Source: Paragyromitra xinjiangensis
Lineage: Eukaryota > Ascomycota > Pezizomycetes > Pezizales > Discinaceae
Length of the DNA: 64,000 bases
NCBI GenBank assembly: GCA_038503065.1
Contig: JBCAMK010000010.1
Span: 930,001-994,000, forward strand
Direction: 5' to 3'
The notes below the pieces were generated by a model that made no database searches, was not told the origin of the DNA, and saw only the letters and a program-made list of their open reading frames with translations. Every line of letters starts with the position of its first letter. The first letter of the stretch is position 1. A program made the translations under genes and the position numbers. Positions 42,303-51,945 of this stretch are shown piece after piece.

Positions 42303-42647
42303 GTTGGAGGTTCGGGTGAGGTGGGGGGAGAGGTGGCTGGACGTGCGTTTGCGTCCAGCAAGAGGTGTAGGTGTGATGGGTGCCCAAACAAGTCGGACAG
42401 GAGTTGCGGGTGGTGATGGCGATACTCTGGGAGGAGTATTGGGAGCCAGGTTGATGGGGGAACGATGGGAGTGATGAATTCCCAGAAGCGAGGTGGGGTG
42501 TGATGATAGATGAGGCCAAAGAGATAAAGACTTTTGGTTCTGTGGATTTCTGTGAGAGGTGGTTTGTGGTGTTGAATTTGCGGTCGGAGATGATGGAGGA
42601 AAAGTAGAGGCGAGGTGGGCGGTTGCGTATTATGTACTGCCTCTAGC

Positions 42648-44559
42648 GTGTTTTAGTGTTTTAGTGTTTTAATTCTACGGCCCTAATACTAAAGTATATC
42701 GCCTCATCCGCCGCCAACTACAAATAAATCCTCCCCGTTCAAACAAACAACAAATTTTAAACAATCAAAAGAAATAAATAATAAAGAAAAAATTTTCTCG
42801 AAAGAAATAACCAAAAGAACAAATCAATCATTTCCCTGCTATCCACGCATACTTATAATCCAATGGAATCAATATAAGAAAAAAAATCAGAAAAATTTAA
42901 CTTAGGCGAAAAGAAAATATTCCGATTTGGTTCCGAATCTTTGAAGAAATCTTGTCGTTCTTTGTTTCTAAGTTTGCAAGTCATGATGCGGTGCTGGGAG
43001 CCATCCTGTTCGCCGCATGCGCATGTGAGGGGGTCAGTGAATCCGGTGGGATCAATGAAGTGTACTTGATTGCGTATTTTCGCAAGTTTGGAAAATCGTT
43101 TTCGTGAAAGCGATGTGAGGTGTTGTGCGATGTGGAATGCGGTGGGCTCTGTGGTGTTGGAGGCCCACGTTTTGAGTAAATGTTTTTTGGGTAGGAGTGA
43201 GAGGTGTCCAAGGGTGAGGCGATGCCATGGGCAGAGGGCTTTGTTGTGGGCAATCGTGGCTAGTTGGTCGGCTTTCTCGTTGCCGAATATTTGTGTGTGG
43301 GAAGGGGTCCATACTCCATTGATGGAGCAGCCTATGTTTTGGAGTGAATTGCATGCGTTGAGTGCGTGCCATAGGTATTCTTTGTTGTGTGTGGGTCCTC
43401 CTATGAGTGACTTGAGGGCGTTTTGATTGTCGACACATAGGTAAATGGATGTTGGGTGAATAATGTGTTGGAGTAGTAAGGATAAAGCTTCTTGCACGGC
43501 GTGGATTTCAGCATCCTCGTTTTCGGCGTAATGTCCGAGAGCGCAGGAGTGTGTGTAGGTTTGAGTGGTAATGCCATAGCGTATGTGGGCAATGTAGACT
43601 CCAGAGGATGTGTGTCCGTTATCGCTGAGGGAACCATCAGTGTATAGGAGCCAGGCGTTTGTGAGGGTGCCTGTCCAGCTGATGTGTTGTAGGGCTGTTT
43701 GTTGTTTAGAGAGTTGGGAGATTCGTAGGGAATTTGGTGTGTGGAAGTGTGGTTGAAAGGGGTAATCGAGTCTTTCGAGGGGTTGATTGTTGATGAGAGG
43801 TTGGAGTAGAGAGGCTATTCTTTTGAGCCCTGTGCCTTTGTAATTTGTTCTTTGTGGGAGGAGCCCTAGTAGTGGAAGGAAGGCTGGATTGTGCGCGTTG
43901 TTTTTTAGGATGCGGATGCCATATTTTTGTGTTTGATAGTCCAAGAGTAAGTTGAGTGGTGGTAGGGAGGCTTCGCGTAGTAATTGGGGGATTTTGGTGT
44001 TCCTGGGAAGACCAGTGATGAGGCGAGCGAGGCTGTGATATACTGGTTGAATGTTATCTATGATGGTGGGGGCGCCCGTCCACCATATGGGGGAACCCCA
44101 TAGCATTTTGGGGATGTGAACTATGTGCAGTATGTGATGTATTGTGGCGGGGGTGAGATGTATGGACTTGAGGAGTGGATAAATGATTCCTTTGGTTTGG
44201 AGAAGGGAGGCGACAATGTGATGAGTATGTTGGTGAAAGGTTAGCCTTCGATCGATTATGAGGCCAAGCATGCGGTTTTGTTCAGAGGGTAGGATGCTTT
44301 GATCATACAGTGTGATGGGGGTGGGTGTGGGGTCTTTGACTCTGGAGCTAAGTCGCAGATGCATGAGTTCTGTTTTTGGCGGGGAGAAAAGGATGTTGAG
44401 GTATGATCCTCTTTGGATTTTGGAATTTAGGCGTTGTTGTAATGTCATGGTGGCGAATTTTTGCGAAAAACTTGCTTGTAGTATGGCGTTTTCGTCAATG
44501 TAGGTGTTGGAATAGGTGAGATTGGAGGGTGATGGTTCGGTGTCTAGGGCAGCACTGCA
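42648..44559 (-). mobile_element. LINE B: 3' part of a TL1 LINE
   Basis: Its tail and 3' UTR start at 42648, and ORF2 sequence runs to 44559, where homology stops abruptly between A and T. If this were an ordinary 5' truncation, the 13-bp site should follow at 44560. Instead unrelated sequence starting TCAGC follows, which suggests a later insertion cut the LINE. Confidence 0.88.
42853..44559 (-). pseudogene. LINE B ORF2, C-terminal part
   Basis: The frame is open from the break through the RT palm end, RNase H and the C-terminal zinc-like motif. The catalytic box reads YIDENAIL instead of YIDDNAML: the second Asp is Glu (codon at 44493-44491). RNase H keeps LYTDGSLSDNGHTSSG, DAEIHAVQEAL and LCVDNQNALKSL. 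The endonuclease and most of the RT are missing from this side. Confidence 0.9.
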
Positions 44560-45293
44560 TCAGCAAAAAAACGGATTGTCGCCCGGTCCGCTCAATGCAT
44601 CAGGCGACCGGGGCGGTCGGGGCGGAATATAGCCCTCCCTCAGACTGTAAATTTTGCCCTTCACGTCTGGGCGACAGCTTACTAGAGGTCGGCATGGGGG
44701 CGCCCTAGGTTCAGGAGGCTATTCTCTGGGCGACCATGGAGGATTGACGAGCATCTGGAGTAGAGCAGCGCGCCCACAGAATCACATTTTTAGCAGGTCG
44801 CCCTGTAGTCTAGTTTGGAGGCTTTAGCCCATATGCTTGTTTACAATCGTTCTATTATTTCTATGGATCTATATCTAAATAATATAAAATGATACAAGCG
44901 ATATGCACTGTTAGTTTAATCAATTCTGATTGGTCTTCAGATGTTAATGTGACTAAACCCCACTTTTTTGATTAGTTTACAATGCCACTGACGATTCTCA
45001 TGTCTTAGTCCAAGCGCCACCTACTTCATACATACAATTTTTTACTTTTTCTCACTCCGTCATATGTATTATGACTCATGGAGATCTGTTTTAGCAATAC
45101 GAGAAAAAAAACAGGTTTATTTAGCAATTGAGCTATGTCATTGAGGTACGTCATTTTGATCATCAGTATTTGATATTTTTCTATATAGGATTGGATATTC
45201 TACTTGCTCATTCACCCCCATTTCACATCGTGACAATCTAAGCAGTCCTATATAGCCGAAGCACAATTTCTATTTTTTTATTATACTACTACT
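44560..45293 (+). promoter_or_regulatory. Helitron 5' terminal region with repeated GGGCGAC motifs
   Basis: These 734 bp have no gene. The G/C-rich first 250 bp contain five copies of GGGCGAC(C) or its complement: 44578-44584, 44603-44609 (with one change), 44669-44675, 44728-44735 and 44796-44803. The first two face each other as GTCGCC/GGCGAC arms. They could be Rep binding sites. From 44820 to 45293 the sequence is A/T-rich and probably holds the promoter of the following gene; no clear element was identified. Confidence 0.4.
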
Positions 45294-46116
45294 ATGTCTT
45301 TAACAGACAATCATTCAGCACATTTGACGTGTATCCTTGAGTTCTCAGTCAAATCAGAGCCAACTCAGTGGCGTCGCCTCTATGAAACATCTTTATACTC
45401 AGTAATGGCAGGGTCAGCAGACATCGATTATATGCCATTGCCTCTTGAGGACCAAGACATTCCATGCACAGTGATATCCTTCGTTAATGACTATCAAGGT
45501 GACATTGCAGAAGGGAGTGTGGCACTTTACTTTGGTCATTTGTACGATATGGGTCCAAATGAAGGAATCAGATATACTCTGTTCAACGCAGTTGAGTTAG
45601 TATTATCCTTAAAAAATATAACTATATGGGAATAAATCAATTATTGACATTCAATAGGTTCATGGGTGATCCTAATCATTCCTCCTTTGCTGAGAATGCA
45701 CCACCACCAACATGTGGAAACATTTCCTGTGTTGGAAGAGTAGTTTCACAATCACGAACAGCTCCACTATCTACATATGGTGGCTGGCGTTGTTTCGACC
45801 TCCGTACAAGCTCTTATGACAATCAAGAAAAACAAAAACAATCCTTTCTTTTGCGGTGTTTTTTTCCATTGGGTAAAAGATTTGAAAAAACAATTTTACC
45901 AACAAGTGGATCTATTGTACAGCTTGCTGGTCAACTATTGGGAAGATTGAACGGAACATCTGATTCTGATCGTTTATTGGCTTTAAAGGTAGAGGGCGTA
46001 GAATATCTTTCTATTAGAGGTGGAAGTGGTAGTACAGGCTCTGGTGAAGGGGCAAATGCAATAGTTGGACCAAAAACACCACGAAAGTCAGCATGGGGAA
46101 AAAGCAGGGGTACTCC

Positions 46117-46817
46117 TGTAACGGGTACGCCATTACAGCCTCTAGTATGCGTAGTAGATCAGGGCCGGACTGATGGGACTGTAGGAGCCTGCATCGGTGG
46201 GGTTGCTCCCACATGCAGAGAGCTACCGCGTCCCACTGATCTGGTTGATACAGAGGAACCGCATGTGCGTCAGCTGACGAGCTGGAAGCACATAGACGGC
46301 TGCATCTACCACTCCGAGGAAGTGGTAGAGTTCTGAATCAACCTGTGCAGTATGCATCAGCGGAAGCTGATAGGCAACGCACTGGCAGCGCTATCTACTA
46401 GTAAAACACATGCGGATTAGACTGAACTGCGCCGTGCATGTAGGACTGCAGTGTGCAGGACTATGCCGGTGGTTCATAGAGTCTAGAGTGGTCAGATTGC
46501 TAATGGAGGTGCGGCAGCTCTTAGAGCATAGCCCCCGGAAGTACGGAAGGTCTTCCGGAGTAGAACACCAGTCCATTTGGCAATGGGACTCCGGGTCAAA
46601 CCCAGTCCCCCACTAGAGCACGGCAGAGTGAGGACTGCGGAACGCAGGTGTTAAATACATCGCGAATGCTCCACCCTGCTGCTCTTTCTTCAGCGATAAT
46701 AGAGCCCTTAAGATTCTTGAGTAGTTTGCACGAAAGAATCGGATTCTGAACTTGATCTATATCCATTTTGTAACGGCCGTACACCTAGCCTACCTACCTA
46801 GGCCTACCCCCGTTACA
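46117..46817 (+). repeat. 5' LTR of GY1-B
   Basis: It is 701 bp with ends TGTAACGGG/CCCGTTACA. It contains TTAAGATTCT (46708-46717), complementary to the primer site next door, and a CTACCACT/AGTGGTAG hairpin. It differs from the 3' LTR at TTGTAACGG (here) versus TCGCAACGG, two C-to-T changes. Confidence 0.97.
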
Positions 46818-46837
46818 GTAGAATCTTAGCTCTCTAC
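46818..46837 (+). other. Candidate self-primer binding site and hairpin
   Basis: Directly after the LTR come GTAGAATCTTAG and then CTCTCTAC. AGAATCTTA (46820-46828) is the exact complement of TAAGATTCT in the LTR (46709-46717). The outer GTAGA/TCTAC arms can also close a hairpin. In Tf1-type elements the mRNA 5' end primes reverse transcription this way. Confidence 0.55.
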
Positions 46838-47053
46838 TTCACCTTCGGAATCACTTCCAGTAGCCCACCGGTACATGAGTTGGCTTTCGATCCTCTTCAG
46901 CTGTTTGAAGAGGAAACCTTCGATTCCTGACCACGTCTATTGGCAGGAGACCTACCCTGAGTGGCTGGACGAGCAGTATCTGCAAGATCACTGTTCCAGC
47001 ACCAGTACAATCGAACTACCACAGCGAGCACTCCTATACCCCAAGCTACAGCA

Positions 47054-49268
47054 ATGGCATCACGTTCTGGACGATCCTCCAGCCGCAACACCCCTGCGTT
47101 AGGAGCCCCCGCTCCTCCCCTTCAGATTCAATGGGAAAAGAAGACGCTGGCGGTTGGAGATGGAGAAGATGCACAGCTAGTCAAAGCCCCAAAGACAACC
47201 CTCGAGAAATACATCCCAGGTGTCCAGACCAACTGGACAGACCGGTCCAAGGTCACCATTGCTGAGTTCTTTGAGCACTACCAAGAGCATATGAAGAGCT
47301 ACATCAACAGCACGGTTGCCCAGGCAGGACATGCCTTACGGATGCTAGAGGAACGGCAGTCAGCTGAGCAAACCCTCATGAAGGATGCCATGAACTACCT
47401 GAACGATCAGGCCCAACACCTACAGCAGCGAGTGCAACACCTGCTGCTGTCAAGAGACGAACTAAGCGGAACGGAACCTATGGACCTAGATCTACCGGAG
47501 CAGGCTGCTCCACCGGACTACCTAACCATTGTGCAGGAAGCTATCCGGAGTGGACAGCTACATATCAAGGCTCCGGAAGAAAGGGTAGGAAGGCCCAGGT
47601 CTAACACTACGTTCCCTTTAGAGTCCTTTCCCCTACCACTCGCACCCCCACCTCCAGCACCACAACCACGACGAAGAGCACGATCCCAGGCTCCTATAGA
47701 CGAGTCCTGGATGCCCCTCGGCCTTTCTGGCGGATCCAGAACACCCCTACCCCCTTCACGCGGATATGGTTCGAGTACCTGGGGACTTGGAGGATCTCAG
47801 CGCTCTGGTGGTGGTGGTTTGCCTCCTGTAACCCCTCAGGGTACATCAGGACGGGCACCACAGAGAACACCACCTGCTAATTCACCTCCGCCCCCCTTCG
47901 ACCGGCCGGCAACACCAAGGGAGGAGAATAGAGGAGAACGAGAAGCAGCGGGCAATGGAGGAGATGGTGGTGGACAAGGAGGAGGTGGAGGAGGAGGCAG
48001 AAGGGTAGGAGGAGGTGGTGGTAGGGACCCGGATTCCAGTGATAGTGACTCTGAACCTGAGGGTGCAGATCCTAAAGCCTGGAAGAGGTACTACCATCGC
48101 AAGATGAGAAAGCAGGAGAAGAGGATGATGGAGATGATGGCCACAATGATGGGAGCAGGCGGTGGCATGTCTAACGCTGCCAGCAGGACCCGAGAACCCA
48201 AGGCACCACAGCCTGCTAAGTTCAAGGGAGAAGCCCATGATGTCAATCGTTTCCTACGCCAGTGTGAGAACGTCTTCTCGATAGAGGCATCCTCCTTCCA
48301 ACAGGATGTCATGAAGATCCGTTACACTGGTAATCTCCTGGAAGGCAACGCAGTGCTCAACTGGTATGAGGCTTACTACAACCTCATCGACCAAGGAGCA
48401 GCTGATAGGGCCGCAGGACGTCCAGTAGTCTTGGATGCTCACTGGTTCTCTTGGGCCACCTTCACACTTTCGTTCCGATCTTCGTTTGGGGATAGAGTCA
48501 CCAGGGAAGAAGCGGTAGCTAAGTGGGATAAGCTCTCACAGACCGCCGGTATCGATGCCTTCTTGGACCAGATTGTGCAGTTGATGTGGAAGACAGGCTA
48601 TAGCGGCGAGGTAGTGGATGATAAAATGTCCCAAGGCCTCAACGCAGAACTAGCCCTCGATTGGGCTAAGGTAGCTGTTAAACCCGCCTCTCTCCATGAG
48701 AGGATTCAACTAGTCCGGCACATGGGTCATGTTCTTGAGAGATACAAGAAAACAAGGCCCCCGGAAAGGAAGGAAGAAAAGAAGGGTGGTGGCGAGAGTA
48801 GTGGAAAGAAGAGGGGTGAGCAGAAGGGTCAGAGTACCGCTGCTACCTCTGATAGAAAGGCCGCTGGTGAGAATAAGACTCCGCCAGCGAAGAAGGACAA
48901 AGCTGTGGAGCTAAAAGGTATGTTTGAGTACTACCTTCCTTTAAGACAAGTACCTGACTGACCCGTCCGCATTCACAGGAATACCAGAGAGTATCCTGGC
49001 AGAGAGGCGCAAGGCCGAAGTCTGTTTAAAGTGCGGAAAGAAGGGCCATTCATGGGGAAAGTGTTGGACTCAGGTTCCTGTGGTAGCTAGAGTAGCAGCC
49101 ACGAGGAAAAGGAAGAGAGCAGAAGAGCTAGAAGCCTCTGCTGTTCCACCGGAGTCTAAGAAGGGAAAAGCAGCCGCAGTAGCGGCAGTCCATAGTCCTG
49201 TTCCTCTCAAGGCAGAGCCTGAGAGATTGTTTGTAGTAGATGAGGATAGTGATCCTGAGATCTACTAG
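47054..49268 (+). CDS. gag: GY1-B gag, two exons
   Basis: Exon 1 is 47054-48917 and exon 2 is 48979-49268, 717 residues. The start MASRSGRSSS is the first ATG of the frame. An upstream 75-codon ORF (46875-47102) overlaps it and could dampen translation. Domains follow GY1-A: Pro/Gly-rich region, capsid-like Gag domain (FKGEAHDVNRFLRQ ... FTLSFRSSFGD), Lys-rich tail and, after the splice, CLKCGKKGHSWGKC. Unspliced RNA ends at a TGA (48959-48961), giving a Gag without the knuckle. The gene is intact and is the best copy of this family. Confidence 0.88.
48918..48978 (+). other. Predicted 61-nt intron in GY1-B gag
   Basis: GTATGT at the 5' side, a CTGAC branch-like sequence and TTCACAG at the 3' side. 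Splicing fuses ELK to GIPESILAERRK in frame. The same intron is present in GY1-A at 19252-19312. Confidence 0.78.
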
Positions 49269-49467
49269 ATAGCCGTTCATTAGTCTTAAAATATCATCTC
49301 GTTCATACAACAGTTGTACTGAGGAGGCCTGATAGGCCGAAATCGCTGGATCGATATGCAACTTCTCCTAGCTAACACCCAGCTCAAACCATCATCGATA
49401 CCTGCACAGAAACCTGCTCAACGATCATTGACATCGTTGGTTGCGCTGGTATCACAGTACAACAGTC

Positions 49468-49648
49468 ATGTCCACAGGCTACACCCCATACAATGACGGC
49501 ATGCGTAAGACCTTGTCCGAGAGACAAAAGGCAAAGCGTCAGCGAAGCCATAGCCCTAGTGGAAACCCACCATTGAAGAGAAGACTAGAAGCACCGCCAG
49601 CACAGCCAGTACATGGTCAGAGACCTATACTGAAGGCTGAGTTGAACT
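49468..49648 (+). pseudogene. pol: GY1-B pol, first 60 codons
   Basis: It starts MSTGYTPYNDGMRKTLSERQ, the same as GY1-A pol, and reaches RPILKAELN where TN copy 2 enters. It is a basic head upstream of the protease. The frame then runs into the TN tail and stops. The remaining pol continues at 51946. Confidence 0.9.
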
Positions 49649-51945
49649 ATTTATTTATTTATTTATTTATTGTTCATACTCGCATGCATCCGAATCGGAT
49701 ATGGCGTACAATAAGAGAAAACCCAACAGGAACAAAAAAGAAAACAAAACAAACTAACTAAATCCTCCGCCAGTTCCATCTCAGCCTCTCTCAGGCTCGT
49801 CGTCAGTTGATATGATAAGGAAAGACAAGTGACTACCCGAAGATCTCAACCTGTTCCTTTTTTCCTTCACCATCGCGTGTTTTGGGCCTATAGCCCTCCT
49901 TCCACTGAATCCTAAGACCCCTGAAGGCTGGTTAAATCATAACAGGTAGGGGAAAACTTAAACAACCATGCGATCCTGACGTTCGCTGGCTCTAAGTCTT
50001 GCTTGTGTGAGTGTGAGGCAACCAGAGAAGTTACCACGATGCGGTTCGTTACAGTTCTTGCAACGGATGATAGTGTGGAGGCAAGGAGCTCCCTTGATGG
50101 TGCAAGAGGAGGTTGCGCCAGAGTGAGAGGATGCTGTATGTGGCCCAGCGCAGATGTTGCAGTAAGGGGTTTTGCTGGTACAGCGTTGTTGTGGGTGGCC
50201 AAAGGCCAGGCAGGTGGTGCATTGGGTGTCTGGCCCAAAGCGAAGGTATTTGGTGACTTTGTGACGAAGTCCAAACATGGAGAGCCCTCTCTCAAGGGCA
50301 GTGGTGGCAGGCTGCTTCCCCACAATGGTAAGAACCATGGAGGATGCCTGTTTCCCCTCTCTCTGCTCAGGTCTAGTGAGCCAGCGAGGGTCGCGAAGTA
50401 GGGTGGTGCCTGGGTTGAACTGCTCAACCTCAGACCTGATCTGCTGGAATCCCTCTTCGCCAGAGGGGATGGAGGTGGGAACGTTGTGCACAACAACTTG
50501 GGTCAGGACTGCTTCCTTCTCCATGCTGGTGGCATTGGGAATGGTGGTGCGAACAACGTCCTCAAGCTTCTGTCTTTGCTTGAGGAGGGAGTCAGAGGTG
50601 GTGGAGGTGACAGCAATAAGCTGCACATGATGGGCAGGAGTGAATCGCACTTCTGCAATCAATGGCCTTTCCAGGGCAGCATTGACTGCATTGCGAATGA
50701 GCAGTGGGGTTATGTCATCAGGAATGGGTAGACCATTCCTGGTGATGATGAGGGTACGGTCGCGTTTGGGGGGTGCTGTAGGTTGTTTGGAAGGCTTTGG
50801 GGCCTTGCTGGCGGGTCTGGGAGCCTTTTTGGAGGCAACCTGAGCCCAGGAGGTGGTGGCAGGTGGGGGAGCAGATGCTGGAGGTGGTGGGAGGTTGGCA
50901 GAGGTCAGAATCGTTGTGAGGGTCCGTTTCTGTTCCAAGTCTGCTACCTTGGAGGTGAGGGTGGCCACCTTTTCCACTAGAGCTGGGTCATTGTGGAAGG
51001 TAGGGGCTGGTGGTGGGGTGAGGATAGCTTTTTCAAGCTGTTTGACGCGTTTGGTGAGTGCTTTGATGAGCCTGTTCTGCTCATCCATCACTGCGAAGAG
51101 GGAGGGGTTGTAGTTCTCCCCAGTACCAATGGCACCAAGGCGATCTAGGTTGCTGTTGGAGTCGTCCATCTGGATGACTGGAGGTAGGGTGGTGGAGAAG
51201 GTGAGGGGTCCCTCAGTGTCCGTCATGTCAGAGTCAGACTCTTCTAGGAGGACAGAACCACTATCTGTAGGCTCTGTGGCGGGCAGGGAGGCATAGTGAG
51301 GTAGGGGGACTGCTGGGCGAAGTGGCAGGGCTTGGGTGGGTGTTTGCTCTGGGTCTCCATGGAGCAAAGGTGAAAAACGGGTGTTTGGGGGTGTTGTAGG
51401 GGCGCCAAACGGCGTTTGGAGCGGGTTTTGAGGTGAACTAGTCACAGAAGAGGGAGACCTGAAGCCTCTGCCTCTCCCTCTGCCTCTAGACGAAGAGGAA
51501 GACATAGAGAAGGGTCCTGAACCGACAGGAGGAGGTGGGGTGTGTTGGGGGGGGTCCCTGGCGGAGGGAAATGGGAAATTGAGCAGAACTTCTGCAGTTC
51601 TGGTCGGATCCGAACGAACGAGAGGGCGATCGAACGGGCGCGCTGAGGCGGTTCCAAAAAGCCCGGGGTCGAGCTAATCGGACGAAAACTGGTGGAGTTA
51701 TGACAAAATGCAGATTGCCAAAGTTTGGTGAGGTTTTTGTTGTTGGGGGGGGAAAGAGGGGTAAAACAGCGAATTCGACAACAACTTTTGCAAATCCGGA
51801 GCAAACCAGACGTACAATAGCAGGATCGAACGGGGGCAGTGAGGCGAGTCCGAATAATCAAAAAGTAGAGCAATCGGAGTAAAACTGGTGGAGTTGTGAC
51901 CAAAAAGTCACTTTGGCGTTGTTGTTGTTGGTTCGTTTTGGTGAT
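49649..51945 (-). mobile_element. TN copy 2: complete ORF1-only element in GY1-B pol
   Basis: The 14-bp duplication GGCTGAGTTGAACT is at 49635-49648 and 51946-51959; the empty site is in GY1-A near 15595. On the minus strand it has a leader (51945-51506), one ORF, a 3' UTR with ATCCG-ATT-CGGAT (plus strand 49688-49700) and an (AAAT)n tail. The leader holds two degenerate monomers about 196 bp apart (AAAACTGGTGGAGTT at 51685 and 51881) and a perfect hairpin CAGAACT/AGTTCTG (51584-51602). It is nearly identical to copy 1. Confidence 0.95.
49958..51505 (-). CDS. ORF1 (Gag-like zinc-knuckle) protein of TN copy 2
   Basis: It has 515 residues, starting MSSSSSRGRGRGRG, with the same order as copy 1: RG-rich head, acidic stretch, short coiled-coil-like segment, linker, central domain and C-terminal knuckles. 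One visible change turns a knuckle Cys to Gly (HTASSHSGATSS versus HTASSHSCATSS in copy 1), which may disable the second knuckle in this copy. No other frame with RT similarity exists in the element. The stop is followed by a 3' UTR of about 310 bp. Confidence 0.9.
   Translation of the reverse strand: MSSSSSRGRGRGRGFRSPSSVTSSPQNPLQTPFGAPTTPPNTRFSPLLHGDPEQTPTQALPLRPAVPLPHYASLPATEPTDSGSVLLEESDSDMTDTEGPLTFSTTLPPVIQMDDSNSNLDRLGAIGTGENYNPSLFAVMDEQNRLIKALTKRVKQLEKAILTPPPAPTFHNDPALVEKVATLTSKVADLEQKRTLTTILTSANLPPPPASAPPPATTSWAQVASKKAPRPASKAPKPSKQPTAPPKRDRTLIITRNGLPIPDDITPLLIRNAVNAALERPLIAEVRFTPAHHVQLIAVTSTTSDSLLKQRQKLEDVVRTTIPNATSMEKEAVLTQVVVHNVPTSIPSGEEGFQQIRSEVEQFNPGTTLLRDPRWLTRPEQREGKQASSMVLTIVGKQPATTALERGLSMFGLRHKVTKYLRFGPDTQCTTCLAFGHPQQRCTSKTPYCNICAGPHTASSHSGATSSCTIKGAPCLHTIIRCKNCNEPHRGNFSGCLTLTQARLRASERQDRMVV

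Larger units (their letters stand above)
36274..42634 (-). mobile_element. LINE A: full-length TL1 LINE carrying a solo LTR
   Basis: The site duplication TACTGCCTCTAGC (plus strand) flanks it at 36261-36273 and 42635-42647. The 3' tail GTTTTAGTGTTTTAG (plus strand) starts at 36274. ORF1 is intact, while ORF2 has a frameshift, a nonsense codon and the solo LTR. It entered the duplication left by LINE B, so the two TL1 copies stand head to tail at one site. Confidence 0.93.

Noticed and set aside
46818..46837. tRNA primer binding site after the GY1 LTR
   Set aside because: The sequence does not begin with TGG and I could not match a tRNA 3' end; the complement inside the LTR is a better explanation.
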